Part shown: piece after piece, positions 35,905 to 44,803 of the stretch | Position numbering within the stretch: the stretch's first letter is position 1 | How the letters are laid out: every line of letters starts with the position of its first letter | Origin: Pelagihabitans sp963710535 | Lineage (GTDB): Bacteria; Bacteroidota; Bacteroidia; Flavobacteriales; Flavobacteriaceae | Assembly: GCA_963710535.1 (NCBI GenBank) | Contig: CAVQAW010000007.1 | Span: forward strand, 453,321-517,320 | DNA: 64,000 bases | Direction: 5' to 3' | Position numbers and translations under genes: made by a program | The notes under the pieces: generated by a model | Databases searched by the model: none | Told to the model about the DNA's origin: nothing | What the model saw: the letters and a program-made list of their open reading frames with translations, nothing else

Positions 35905-35940
35905 TCAACAAAAGACCTTCGCAAAGGCCCTTAATGTTGA
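35905..35940 (-). terminator. Possible hairpin downstream of the CIA30 gene
   Basis: An interrupted stem (TCAACA/TGTTGA outer, ACCTT/AAGG inner) lies between the CIA30 and DoxX genes, both on the minus strand. There is no long T run, so termination is uncertain. Confidence 0.25.
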
Positions 35941-36056
35941 CTTGAACGGTAGGCAGGAAAAATTGTAGGGTACTCTATTGGGCGTTTCGACCCCTTGACG
36001 AACCTCATTACGCCAGCACAGAACTTTACTGGGATGGTTTTTTGCTTCTGTCCACT

Positions 36057-36587
36057 TCACTGCAATCGAATCCAATCTATTTCAAGATGGAATGTTTCCG
36101 CATTTTTGTTCCCGATCAAAAAAGCGATTTCCGATAGGTTTTTCCCATCAAAGTTGGGAAGGGCCAATTTTTGTCCGCGGAAGGCAGGGTATAGGGTCTC
36201 AAAGGGTAGGACAACAGTTTGCCATGCGCCAGAGGTTTCAAAATAGGCTACATAGGAATGCCTCTGGTCAAGGGTCGACTTTACCCTGAACTGATACCGC
36301 TTTCCGTCGCCTTTCAAGCGAATGGCCACGTTTTGGCAATCCTTATTTACTATGGCATCAAATCGATGGCGAACTGATGCAAAACCGCCATTGTTCTCTA
36401 GGGAAACTTTCCCCTCAAATACTCCATGTCCCTTGTCGTTCAAGTTAAAAGCAGCTTGTGATCGCCCGCCCATGACATTATCGTTGACCACTTGCCAAGT
36501 ACTGATATCGGCGTTGTCGTTAAAGTCGAAAAGCAGTAGCGATTGCATAAACAAGGAGATTAGGAGGAAGTTAATGGTAGTTGGCAT
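36057..36587 (-). CDS. CIA30-family (NDUFAF1-like) protein
   Basis: A 176-residue protein with a short N-terminal hydrophobic segment and a complex I intermediate-associated protein 30 domain, a galactose-binding-like sandwich. Matching segments are WQVVNDNVMGGRSQAAF, GGFASVRHRFDA, YQFRVKSTLDQRHSYVAYFET, and the end FHLEIDWIRLQ. In mitochondria NDUFAF1 helps build complex I, but in bacteria the role is unproven and complex I genes are not nearby. Start at the ATG at 36587, one codon downstream of an in-frame GTG. Confidence 0.85.
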   Translation of the reverse strand: MPTTINFLLISLFMQSLLLFDFNDNADISTWQVVNDNVMGGRSQAAFNLNDKGHGVFEGKVSLENNGGFASVRHRFDAIVNKDCQNVAIRLKGDGKRYQFRVKSTLDQRHSYVAYFETSGAWQTVVLPFETLYPAFRGQKLALPNFDGKNLSEIAFLIGNKNAETFHLEIDWIRLQ

Positions 36588-36651
36588 CACAGTTGTTCAA
36601 AGATAAAAAATCATAGCGAATGCCGGTCCGATTTGAGAGGTTCGCAAGTCC

Positions 36652-37605
36652 CTAATCCAATTCGGCCCAAACTTTTTCGATAAGGGCTTTGGTCGCCAGG
36701 ATCCCTTCGGGCTCCGCCATGTTTTCCCCTTCGAACTCCACCCCGATATGGCCCTCAAAACTTGAGTCCTTGACCTGTCGGAGCATTTTTGTATAATCGA
36801 TGCTGGTTTCGTTCCCTTCCGCATCGAAGGCATACGATTTGGCACTGACCCCTTTGGCGAAAGGGAGAAAATCGGCCACCCCTTCATAGCGGTCGTACAC
36901 ATTCGAACAGCGGTCGTTCTGGGTGCTGCCCCATTGGGTATCGAGGCACCAATTGCCGAAATCGGGCAAGGTACCCAAAAAAGGACTGTTCACCGTTTTG
37001 ATGATTTCGACCATAAAAGGGGCATCGGAGGTATGCAGGCCATGGTTTTCAATGATCACGTTGATCTTTGCCTGGGCACCATATTCCGCCAGCATGCCCA
37101 AACCGGAGACCAGGGCCGCCCTGATTTCCGATCGGTTTCCCTGTCCGAATGCATTCACCCGGATCGAGTGACAGCCGAGGATCTTTGCCGCATCGATCCA
37201 TTTATAGTGATTTTCCACTGCGGTCTTCCTTTCCAAATCGATGGGATTGCCCAGGTCGCCCTCGTTGTCGACCATGATCAACAAGCTTTTGACCCCGGCG
37301 TCATCGGCCCTTTTTTTCATCTCCTGCCAGAACGGTTCGTTATTGGCATGGTCGGTGTAGAACTGGTTCACATATTCCACGGCATCGATACCATAGGTGT
37401 TTTTTGCGATGCCCGCAAAATCGACGGCTTTGGTCGCGCCTTGTTCCAAGGCCCTGTGCAGCGACCATTGGGCCAATGAAATGTTGGGTAATGCCATGCT
37501 TGGATTGGTTTTTGGGAAAAGTTGGCCGAACATACTGTTCGTTGGAATGGAGATGGCGGCGGCCCCCAAGGCAGCCTTTTTGATAAAAGTTCTTCTGTTT
37601 TTCAT
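36652..37605 (-). CDS. TIM-barrel sugar phosphate isomerase/epimerase-like protein, exported
   Basis: A 317-residue xylose isomerase-like TIM barrel with an N-terminal twin-arginine signal (KNRRTFIKKAALGAAA, arginines at residues 4-5). Typical segments: a metal-binding-type ending strand EFEGENMAEPEG, HSIRVNAFGQGNR, and VIIENHGLHTSDAPF (the family's E-N-H segment), followed by GTLPDFGNWC. Bacteroidota encode many exported members near sugar oxidoreductases. Substrate unknown. It is monocistronic and divergent from an SDR epimerase gene. Confidence 0.85.
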   Translation of the reverse strand: MKNRRTFIKKAALGAAAISIPTNSMFGQLFPKTNPSMALPNISLAQWSLHRALEQGATKAVDFAGIAKNTYGIDAVEYVNQFYTDHANNEPFWQEMKKRADDAGVKSLLIMVDNEGDLGNPIDLERKTAVENHYKWIDAAKILGCHSIRVNAFGQGNRSEIRAALVSGLGMLAEYGAQAKINVIIENHGLHTSDAPFMVEIIKTVNSPFLGTLPDFGNWCLDTQWGSTQNDRCSNVYDRYEGVADFLPFAKGVSAKSYAFDAEGNETSIDYTKMLRQVKDSSFEGHIGVEFEGENMAEPEGILATKALIEKVWAELD

Positions 37606-37738
37606 GGAACACCGAGGTTAAAAGACAAAGTACTTTATTTTTCCGGATAAACCAATATCCTATTTCATGAATACCAGGCTGCTTTCACATAAATATCATT
37701 ATATTCATTCTGAAATTGTGAACCAGCATCGAAAGCCC

Positions 37739-38722
37739 ATGAAAGTACTATTTATAGGAGGAACCGGAAACATCAGTACCCCTTCGAGCCGTTTGGCCCT
37801 TGCCAAGGGGATCGACCTTTTTCATCTGAACCGGGGCAGTAAAAAAGTGGAAATAGCCGGGGTAAAAACCATTCTGGGAGATATCAATAAGGCAGACAGC
37901 TTGGCCGAATTGGGCAAACACGATTGGGACGTGGTGGTCAATTGGATCGCGTTTACCCCTGAAGATATCGAGCGCGATATGGGCCTGTTCAAGGGCAGGA
38001 CCAAACAATATATTTTCATCAGTTCGGCCTCCTGTTACCAAACGCCCTTGGGCTATCCCGTAATCACCGAATCCACGCCGCTTTGCAATAACCTATGGGA
38101 CTATTCGAGCAATAAGATCAAATGTGAAGATCGGCTTATGCAGGCCTACCGGGAAGAGGGTTTCCCCATCACCATCGTGCGCCCTTCGCTCACCTACGAT
38201 ACGGTGATCCCCATCGCCATTGGGGGCTTTAACGAATATACCACGGCCGATAGGATTTTGAAGGGCAAGGAGATCATTATCCATGGCGATGGCACTTCCC
38301 TATGGACGGTGACCCATGCCGACGACTTCGCCAAGGGTTTTGTGGGCCTCCTGGGATTGACCCAGGCCATCGGTCATGCCTTCCATATCACCTCCGATGA
38401 AGTATTGAGCTGGAACATGATCTACAAGATCCTGGCCGACAGCCTTGGCAAGGAGGCCAAGGTGGTGCATATCGCCTCCGATTTTATCTGTAAGGTAGAA
38501 CCATCCTTTACAGGAACCTTGTTGGCCGATAAGGCGGAGAGCGTGCTATTCGACAATACCAAAATAAAGACCTTCGTGCCCGGTTTCAAGGCCACGATTC
38601 CCTTTGCGGAAGGTATGGTCAGGACCTTGGCCTGGCTGCGGGAAAAAGAGGAAAGGCGGTTCATCAATGCAGACACCGATGCGAAAATCGAACGCATCCT
38701 AAAAAGATACCATGCCCTATGA
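37739..38722 (+). CDS. NAD-dependent epimerase/dehydratase (SDR family)
   Basis: A 327-residue extended SDR. The N-terminal GGTGNIST variant of the GxxGxxG loop binds NAD(P), and the active site shows SSASCYQTPLG then DYSSNKIKCE, so the usual YxxxK is Y-S-S-N-K with the tyrosine and lysine in place. The sequence resembles the atypical RNA-binding/chloroplast type and UDP-sugar epimerase-like proteins of Bacteroidota. The start at 37739 (MKVLFIGGTG) fits the Rossmann fold; the longer frame from 37667 adds unmatched residues. It is the last gene before the A/T-rich islet. Confidence 0.82.
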   Translation: MKVLFIGGTGNISTPSSRLALAKGIDLFHLNRGSKKVEIAGVKTILGDINKADSLAELGKHDWDVVVNWIAFTPEDIERDMGLFKGRTKQYIFISSASCYQTPLGYPVITESTPLCNNLWDYSSNKIKCEDRLMQAYREEGFPITIVRPSLTYDTVIPIAIGGFNEYTTADRILKGKEIIIHGDGTSLWTVTHADDFAKGFVGLLGLTQAIGHAFHITSDEVLSWNMIYKILADSLGKEAKVVHIASDFICKVEPSFTGTLLADKAESVLFDNTKIKTFVPGFKATIPFAEGMVRTLAWLREKEERRFINADTDAKIERILKRYHAL

Positions 38723-38951
38723 TAAAAGGAAGCTATTCGATATGACAAGATTTGATATTTGGCTGCCATGTACCGATACATGACCATAGGTACCTCTATC
38801 GGCCCAAAATAAGGCTCATTTTTTGCAGCGTTTCCCATGAAAGGGCTTTAAAGGGATCACCAATGAATATCAATCATTATCTAGGTTCACTTATAAGTTA
38901 TACGGTTGATACCTACATCCGCTTGAGGGAGGTAGCATAACATAACATAAA

Positions 38952-39839
38952 ATGAATAAGCTAATACCAATATTAATCTTTGTCATATTTGGTTCTTGTA
39001 AAGATTCAAAAGAAACAGTAAAAGAAAGAATTGCATTTGTTACCAATAGAGATGGGAACTCCGAAATCTACTTAATGGATATCAATGGTGAGAATCTTGA
39101 AAATTTGACAAATAACGACTCTCTTGATTTTAGTCCATCTTGGTCGTCTATAAACTCTCAATTATATTTTTATTCCAATAGAGATGGAAATGCTGAAATT
39201 TATAGCCTTGAACCAGAGCGTAAAAAGGTAAGCCGATTAACAAAGCATCAATCGAATGACGTTCTTCCCGTTCCTTCTCCTGATGGTGAGTTAATTTTAT
39301 TTATGAGTGACAGAGATTCTTTGAGTCGGAATGTTTACATCATGAGCAAAGATGGTTCAAATGTAAAACCTGTAACCAAAAACAAATTTTACGAAGAAAG
39401 CCCGGATTGGTCTCCTGATGGACAAAAAATTATTTTTACACGCCAGTTAAGAGATTCTACTGACCATTCACATGCTGGGAATGGAGAAATACACATAATG
39501 CATTCAGACGGAAGTAATTTACAAAGATTGACAAATAAAGATGGTTATGATTCCGGGGCAAAATTTTCACCCAATGGTCAAAAAATAGCCTTTTATGGTA
39601 GCTCCGATAATCAATGGGATTTATACATTATGGATTCTGATGGGAAGAACTTATTTAACCTAACCAACGATAAAATTGAATGCTATTCACCAGATTGGTC
39701 ATCAGATGGACAATGGCTTGTTTATGTAGCAGGTGAAAAAGGAGTGTACAATATCTGGAAAATCAATATTGAAAGAAAAGAGCGTATCCAATTGACAAAT
39801 ACGACCGGCAGGAATGAGGAACCAGTTTGGGTTAAATAG
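38952..39839 (+). CDS. TolB-like beta-propeller lipoprotein (PD40/WD40-like)
   Basis: A 295-residue lipoprotein (lipobox IFGSC near residue 16) made almost entirely of TolB-type propeller repeats. The motif pattern S-PSWSS-, then -YFYSNRDGNAEIY- recurs about six times (NRDGNSEIYLMDINGEN, SNRDGNAEIYSL, SPDWSPDGQKIIF, FSPNGQKIAFY, YSPDWSSDGQWLVY). It has no TolB N-terminal domain, so it is not the Tol-Pal protein. Its base composition is clearly more A/T-rich than the preceding gene, suggesting separate origin. Function unknown. Confidence 0.82.
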   Translation: MNKLIPILIFVIFGSCKDSKETVKERIAFVTNRDGNSEIYLMDINGENLENLTNNDSLDFSPSWSSINSQLYFYSNRDGNAEIYSLEPERKKVSRLTKHQSNDVLPVPSPDGELILFMSDRDSLSRNVYIMSKDGSNVKPVTKNKFYEESPDWSPDGQKIIFTRQLRDSTDHSHAGNGEIHIMHSDGSNLQRLTNKDGYDSGAKFSPNGQKIAFYGSSDNQWDLYIMDSDGKNLFNLTNDKIECYSPDWSSDGQWLVYVAGEKGVYNIWKINIERKERIQLTNTTGRNEEPVWVK

Positions 39840-39847
39840 CCAGCTGG

Positions 39848-39950
39848 CATCAACGTATATTGGTCATAGCATTGTAGCAACAGCTCATATACTCGACCGT
39901 TGTTCTTCATGATCTTTGCGCTATTCAACCTTGCTAAAACTTTGTTGGGT
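39848..39950. repeat. Cassette-spacer-like sequence (CAACG ... GTTGGGT)
   Basis: The spacer after the propeller gene opens with CAACGTATATTGGTCATAGC (39851-39870) and closes with GTTGGGT (39944-39950), which fits the R'' core GTTRRRY of integron attC sites. The interior is not a convincing palindrome, so the resemblance may be accidental. See related spacers at 40789, 44057 and 44692. Confidence 0.25.
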
Positions 39951-39991
39951 GTAGCGCTTGGAACTAGAAACTTTGAATAACCTTAGACCAA

Positions 39992-40780
39992 ATGATAAAA
40001 TGCTTTCGCAGAATACGTTACGACCTCATGGAAAAAAACCCAACCTCTGCTAAAGCTACGGCTGGCTCGAAAACTGCGCAGTATCTGAAATATGCCCTTG
40101 GTGAAATTATGCTTGTAGTTATTGGAATTTTGATTGCATTATGGATTAATAATTGGAATCAAAATAGGATTCAAGATATTGAAGAATTTAAATCACTCAA
40201 TTTTTTAAAAGCAGAATTTGAGGGTAACCTTCAAAAACTCGACAAAAACCGTAATCTGCACAAAAGTCGTCTGAATGCTATAAACGAATTATTATTTGCA
40301 GATTTTTCTCTCACGAGTCTTGATGAGATTGACTCTCTTTATAAAACTTCTTTTTATAGTTGGACATATAATCCCTCATTCAGCTCATACAATTCAATCG
40401 TATCTTCAGGTAAAATGAATAAATTTTCAAATGATTCTTTAAAAATAAGAATGTCAGAGCTGAAAGATTTAGTTGCAGACTATCAAGAGGATGAAGAAAA
40501 TCTCTGGAACCACTCTAAAGACCAGTTTTTTGAACAAGAAATATTAAATGGTAAAATGCTATCAGAAGTAAAATTCAATTTACGACCAAGAACTTCGAGT
40601 GAACTTTCAACTGATAAATTAATTTATATCGAAGTTTTTAGCTATCCTGAATTCAGAAATAAACTCACAATTGCAATACTTCATCTGAATTTGATCAATG
40701 ACGAGGGAGAAGTTTTAAGAAACGAGCTGGTAGAATTAAACAAAATGATTGAAGAAAATATAAATCGATTTAATAAATAA
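39992..40780 (+). CDS. DUF6090-family membrane protein (copy B, with repeat-like insert)
   Basis: A 262-residue DUF6090 protein: basic N-terminus (MIKCFRRIRYDLMEKN), a 12-residue insert PTSAKATAGSKT that copies A, D, E and F lack, then the signature helix GEIMLVVIGILIALWINNWN and a long helical extracytoplasmic part. The DNA of the insert is nearly the same as in copy C, so a shared, probably repeat-derived segment is present in frame. The gene is A/T-rich. Its stop codon runs straight into TAACGAAAGCACAACAATGG, which closely matches the sequence after copy D. Function unknown. Confidence 0.83.
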   Translation: MIKCFRRIRYDLMEKNPTSAKATAGSKTAQYLKYALGEIMLVVIGILIALWINNWNQNRIQDIEEFKSLNFLKAEFEGNLQKLDKNRNLHKSRLNAINELLFADFSLTSLDEIDSLYKTSFYSWTYNPSFSSYNSIVSSGKMNKFSNDSLKIRMSELKDLVADYQEDEENLWNHSKDQFFEQEILNGKMLSEVKFNLRPRTSSELSTDKLIYIEVFSYPEFRNKLTIAILHLNLINDEGEVLRNELVELNKMIEENINRFNK

Positions 40781-40788
40781 CGAAAGCA

Positions 40789-40810
40789 CAACAATGGCTA
40801 TGAGTAATGG
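40789..40810. repeat. Spacer motif CAACAATGGCTATGA, copy 2
   Basis: This motif follows the copy B stop codon by 9 bases. It matches similar motifs at 39851, 44057 and 44692, all just after stop codons in the same islet. With the preceding TAACGAAAG it is shared with the spacer after copy D. Confidence 0.4.
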
Positions 40811-40863
40811 CGCTGTTCTCGACTAAGATTGAAATTCCTGTGGAATTTTCAACTTGGTGGGTA

Positions 40864-40879
40864 CCTGCCTACCGGCAGG
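40864..40879. repeat. Short palindromic repeat CCTGCC-tacc-GGCAGG
   Basis: A perfect 6-bp stem with a 4-base loop. Palindromes of this form (TGCCTGCCGGTAGGCA type) are scattered between genes in many Flavobacteriia, in my recollection. It lies in the 187-bp gap between copy B and the amidohydrolase gene. Confidence 0.45.
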
Positions 40880-40967
40880 CAAGCTTTAAAGGTTAAATGC
40901 TATCCCGATAGTTAGCGGCAATTTTATTGCCAAACATCAATTGTTCATAATAAACTAAACCATCGAA

Positions 40968-42455
40968 ATGAAAAAACTACTTCAACCGATACTCTTAATT
41001 TTTGCGACCTGGTCTTGCCTTATGGTGTATGGACAATCGGCCACAACATATGATATCGTAATCATGGGAGGCCGGGTCATTGACCCGGAAACACAACTTG
41101 ATGCCATTAAAAATGTGGGAATCCTCAACAATCATATTGCCCAGATTTCATCAGACCCGTTAATGGGCAAACAAGTCATCAATGCATCGGGTTTGGTGGT
41201 ATCCCCTGGTTTTATCGACCTACACGTTCATGGAAGAAGCAATAAGGAACAAGAATACCAATTGCACGATGGCCTTACCACCGCCTTGGAACTGGAGTGG
41301 GGGATTGAATTTTTGGAGCAGTGGTATGCAAGCAGAAAATCAAAAGCATTGATCAATTATGGCGCCAGTGTTTGCTGGCCATTTGAGCGTTTTAAAGCCA
41401 TGAACAAGGCTCAGGATGGATTGGATGGTTTATATGAGATCACGAAAAAGGGAGATTCCAAAATCGAAACACTTTTTAATACCATTGGGGCATCATATAC
41501 CGAAAATCTTTCGTTGGAAGAAACCGATAAAATGCTTTCCAATATCAGGGCTTCCTTAGGGGAGGGTGGTATCGGCATTGGCGTTCCGATCGGATATCTG
41601 CCAAAAACAGATCCTGGAGAAATGTTTCGTGTTTATCAACTGGCCGCCGAGTTGGAGGCCCCCATATTTTCACATGTTAGGGCTCCAAATATCAATGCGA
41701 TTCAAGAAGCCATTGCTGATGCCATGATTACAGGGGCATCTTTACACTTGGTTCATATCAACAGCATGTCGTTGGGAAATATAAAATTGGCACTTGAGAT
41801 GATCGATCAGGCAAAAAACAAGGGGTACAACATCAGTACCGAACTGTATCCCTATACAGCAGCCTCTACTTTGCTCCAAAGTGCCATGTTCAACGATGGT
41901 TGGCAGGAACGATTGGGAATGGGATATGGCGATGTGCAATGGGTATTGACCGGCGAAAGACTTACCAAAGAAACTTTTGACAACTATCGCCAAACCGGGG
42001 GTACTGTAATAATGCATATGATGAAACCTGAATGGATTAAAACGGGTATGGCGGATCCCGGTACCGTCATTGCGTCTGACGGCATGCCCTATGCCCCGTT
42101 GGCGCATCCACGCACAGCGGGAACGTTCAGCAGGGTATTGGGTAAATATGTGAGGGAAGAAAAAGTACTTGACCTTTCGACGGCACTGGCTAAAATGACG
42201 TTGCTACCAGCCAAAATCTTGGAACCCATTGCTCCTATGATGCGATTTAAAGGAAGGCTACAGATCGGTGCTGACGCCGACATCACTATTTTCGATCTCA
42301 ATACCGTATCCGACATGGCCACTTTTGAAAAAGGGCTGGAATTTTCGAAGGGTATTGAGTACGTAATCGTAAACGGGGTAATGGTACTTAAAAATGGCAC
42401 CATTGTTCCTGCTGTTTTTCCGGGCCAACCCGTTTATGGTAAATACAAGAATTAG
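40968..42455 (+). CDS. Exported amidohydrolase (D-aminoacylase-like)
   Basis: A 495-residue amidohydrolase with a signal peptide (about residues 1-22, ending MVYGQ). The metal-binding motif is DLHVHGR near residue 85, preceded by the strand ASGLVVSPGFI; later comes LVHINS and the C-terminal composite domain GRLQIGADADITIFDL. The layout matches N-acyl-D-amino-acid deacylase and dihydroorotase-like enzymes, which hydrolyse amides or cyclic amides. The substrate is unknown. It lies in the islet between two DUF6090 genes, and is less A/T-rich than its immediate neighbours. Confidence 0.85.
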   Translation: MKKLLQPILLIFATWSCLMVYGQSATTYDIVIMGGRVIDPETQLDAIKNVGILNNHIAQISSDPLMGKQVINASGLVVSPGFIDLHVHGRSNKEQEYQLHDGLTTALELEWGIEFLEQWYASRKSKALINYGASVCWPFERFKAMNKAQDGLDGLYEITKKGDSKIETLFNTIGASYTENLSLEETDKMLSNIRASLGEGGIGIGVPIGYLPKTDPGEMFRVYQLAAELEAPIFSHVRAPNINAIQEAIADAMITGASLHLVHINSMSLGNIKLALEMIDQAKNKGYNISTELYPYTAASTLLQSAMFNDGWQERLGMGYGDVQWVLTGERLTKETFDNYRQTGGTVIMHMMKPEWIKTGMADPGTVIASDGMPYAPLAHPRTAGTFSRVLGKYVREEKVLDLSTALAKMTLLPAKILEPIAPMMRFKGRLQIGADADITIFDLNTVSDMATFEKGLEFSKGIEYVIVNGVMVLKNGTIVPAVFPGQPVYGKYKN

Positions 42456-42528
42456 GTCAGTAACCATGGAAAAAGACACGATCGAAACCTATAATCCTTG
42501 CGGGCGATCTAATTGATTCACTTAGATT

Positions 42529-43296
42529 ATGATTAAATTTTTTAGAAGCATTAGAAAAGACCTTATGGAAAAAAACCCAAGCTCTGCAAAAGCTACGGGG
42601 GGCTCGAGAACTGGAAAGTATTTGAAATATGCCATTGGCGAGATCATACTGGTTGTGGTAGGAATTCTTATTGCGCTTTCCATCAATAAGGCTAACGATG
42701 CTGAAAAACAGCGGCAGAAGGAGCTTGCCCTTCTCTCTGAAATGAGTAAGAACCTTCAAATAGACCTTGAAGATCTCGATTTCAACATAAAGGGGAGTGC
42801 CGAGCGAATAAAAGCCAATGAAATCATCTTGAAAGCTTTACAAAAGAGGATACCGATGCATGATTCCTTAAAGCCATACTACGGAAACATCCATGGCAAT
42901 TTTCAGTTGAGCAGCAATAATGCGGCATTCGCGAATCTTCAATCCGTCGGATTGGATTTGATATCCAACGATTCACTCAGAAATGCGATCTCCAATCTGT
43001 ATTTAGTTAAGTACACCTACCTTGAAAATGTTACAAAAGGTGCGGACGATGGTTTTCAATGGAATACTTTTTATCCGCAATTCCTTGACTTGATCAGCGT
43101 TGACCAGATGTGGGTTTCGGCTGAGCCAGTGAGTCATGAGGCATTGATGGACAATCGGAAATTCCAAGAAACCCTCAAGATGAATCTCTTTTTCCGCAAC
43201 TTTATGCAGCGCCAATATACTATGATTCACAAGGATGTAAATTCTCTCTTAGTCCAAATTGAAAGACATATTAAAACGTTGAAAGACTCACAATGA
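42529..43296 (+). CDS. DUF6090-family membrane protein (copy C, with repeat-like insert)
   Basis: A 255-residue DUF6090 protein with the N-terminus MIKFFRSIRKDLMEKN, an in-frame insert PSSAKATGGSRT as in copy B, and the signature helix GEIILVVVGILIALSINKAN. Here the usual NNWNE after the helix is replaced by NKAND, a departure from the family. The C-terminal part is long and helical (LALLSEMSKNLQIDLEDLDF). Its stop overlaps the copy D start by 4 bases (ATGA), so the two are translated together, which suggests a hetero-oligomer. Confidence 0.83.
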   Translation: MIKFFRSIRKDLMEKNPSSAKATGGSRTGKYLKYAIGEIILVVVGILIALSINKANDAEKQRQKELALLSEMSKNLQIDLEDLDFNIKGSAERIKANEIILKALQKRIPMHDSLKPYYGNIHGNFQLSSNNAAFANLQSVGLDLISNDSLRNAISNLYLVKYTYLENVTKGADDGFQWNTFYPQFLDLISVDQMWVSAEPVSHEALMDNRKFQETLKMNLFFRNFMQRQYTMIHKDVNSLLVQIERHIKTLKDSQ

Positions 43297-44048
43297 TAAA
43301 ATTCTTCCAAAAAATGAGACGGGGATTGTTGACTGAAAATAAATTCAGCAAATATGCACTTTATGCCACTGGTGAAATTATGCTTGTGGTTGTTGGAATT
43401 TTGATTGCCCTTCAAATCAACAATTGGAACGAGGCAAGAAAATCAAAAATTATGGCAAAAGAGGTTTACACAAATTTGCTAACCTCATTGGAGCAAGATT
43501 CAATAGAAGTTCAAAGAACCATTGAATTGCTGAATGGAAGTTTGAAAACTCAAAGGAGTTTAATTTTAAGTGAATCCAATCAATACGCGAACGCATTTGA
43601 TCAAAGGGAATTGGATTCAGTAGTTGGAGAAATTGTTTATGGAGTAATGAGTTTTTTTCCAAAAACCGGTGTTTATGAGTTGATAACGTCAAACAACAGT
43701 ATGGATTTATTAAAATCGGAAGAAATAAAGTCCATGTTGATCAATCTTTACGACTTTCAATATAAAAGATATGAAAATGTAGACGCGATCATCGACAATA
43801 AATATCATTACGAACTTGGCACTCTGATTCGAGAAAAAATCAAATTTGTAGGTACTTTTAATATTAAATCTGAATTTACAATTATCAGTCACGCCGATCC
43901 AATTCGTTTTAACGAATACTATGATGAGCTTGTTTCTGAATGTCGGGATGTCTATGGACTTTTGTCTACGGGAAACAATTACCTTGTTCAAATTAGTGCA
44001 TCCATAAATGAGTTAATCGCGTTAATAAGAGAGGAATTAAAAGAATAA
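43293..44048 (+). CDS. DUF6090-family membrane protein (copy D)
   Basis: A 251-residue DUF6090 protein without the insert: MIKFFQKMRRGLLTENKFSKY, signature helix GEIMLVVVGILIALQINNWN, then a helical C-terminal region (EVYTNLLTSLEQDSIEVQRT). It is coupled to copy C by a 4-base overlap. It is strongly A/T-rich compared with copies A, E and F. The sequence after its stop (TAACGAAAGGACAACAAGAG) closely matches that after copy B, although the two proteins' C-termini do not match. Confidence 0.83.
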   Translation: MIKFFQKMRRGLLTENKFSKYALYATGEIMLVVVGILIALQINNWNEARKSKIMAKEVYTNLLTSLEQDSIEVQRTIELLNGSLKTQRSLILSESNQYANAFDQRELDSVVGEIVYGVMSFFPKTGVYELITSNNSMDLLKSEEIKSMLINLYDFQYKRYENVDAIIDNKYHYELGTLIREKIKFVGTFNIKSEFTIISHADPIRFNEYYDELVSECRDVYGLLSTGNNYLVQISASINELIALIREELKE

Positions 44049-44056
44049 CGAAAGGA

Positions 44057-44077
44057 CAACAAGAGCTATAATCCATC
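44057..44077. repeat. Spacer motif CAACAAGAGCTATAA, copy 3
   Basis: Together with the copy D stop codon it reads TAACGAAAGGACAACAAGAG, which aligns with the sequence after copy B with few mismatches. This supports a shared 3' element. Confidence 0.4.
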
Positions 44078-44129
44078 ACGCCACAGACGTGGCCAACCCA
44101 TTGCCGAGCCGATGGCGCATTTAAAAAAT

Positions 44130-44672
44130 ATGGATCGAACAAAAAGAACACTTGAAGAACAGCGTATTGAATTTTCCAATCAAAAATTCCTTGCAACCCC
44201 CTTAGCTGGATTGATCGTTTGGACCATAATCGGGTCTGTCGGGATTTTTTTCTCCGATTTTATTGCTGTTTGGACAATTTTTATCGGGACTGGAAGCATC
44301 GTTTACTTAGGCCTTTTCCTATCAAAATTTACGGGTGAAAACTTTCTGGATAAAAGTAAACCGAAAAATGAGTTCGATACGCTCTTTCTTTTTACGGCGG
44401 CGCAGGCTATTCTGGTATACTCCATAGCAATTCCCTTCTTTCTCGTTGACTATACTTCACTACCAATGACTGTCGGAATTTTGACGGGTTTGATGTGGCT
44501 GCCATTTTCTTGGATCATTAAGCATTGGGTCGGGATTTTCCATACACTGACAAGAATTATTTTGGTTCTTTTACTTTGGTATCTGCTTCCCGAATATAGG
44601 TTCGTTGCAATACCATTTGGAATAGTATTAATTTATATCATAACATTTCTTATTTTGAAAAGCAGAAAGTGA
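44130..44672 (+). CDS. DUF7010-like integral membrane protein
   Basis: A 180-residue protein with a charged N-terminus (MDRTKRTLEEQRIEFSNQKF) followed by about six hydrophobic segments, in a pattern I associate with DUF7010 proteins. No catalytic motif is visible. The start at 44130 is chosen over 44112 because the N-terminus then matches the pattern; both are possible. It is A/T-rich and lies between two of the motif-bearing spacers. Confidence 0.6.
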   Translation: MDRTKRTLEEQRIEFSNQKFLATPLAGLIVWTIIGSVGIFFSDFIAVWTIFIGTGSIVYLGLFLSKFTGENFLDKSKPKNEFDTLFLFTAAQAILVYSIAIPFFLVDYTSLPMTVGILTGLMWLPFSWIIKHWVGIFHTLTRIILVLLLWYLLPEYRFVAIPFGIVLIYIITFLILKSRK

Positions 44673-44691
44673 GCTGTACTAAAACGCACCT

Positions 44692-44715
44692 CAACCATGC
44701 CTATGAAATCATAGC
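44692..44715. repeat. Spacer motif CAACCATGCCTATGA, copy 4
   Basis: This spacer motif comes 20 bases after the stop of the DUF7010-like gene. It has the same CAACnATGnCTATnA core as the other copies. The 130-bp gap ends AATCGTTGTG before the SRPBCC gene. Confidence 0.35.
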
Positions 44716-44803
44716 CACCTTAGGAATGCTGCCCTGCATCATCCAATCGTTGTGAAAAAGCAGAAACACATGCTTAAAAAACCGGTTTAAAACAAAATCA
44801 GAT

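Noticed and set aside
38752..38940. Plus-strand frame of 62 residues before the propeller lipoprotein
   Set aside because: No recognisable features; it bridges the composition change and has no conserved look.
39848..39950. True integron attC site
   Set aside because: Only the GTTRRRY end matches well; the interior lacks a convincing stem and no integron integrase is present, so it is kept only as a weak repeat call.
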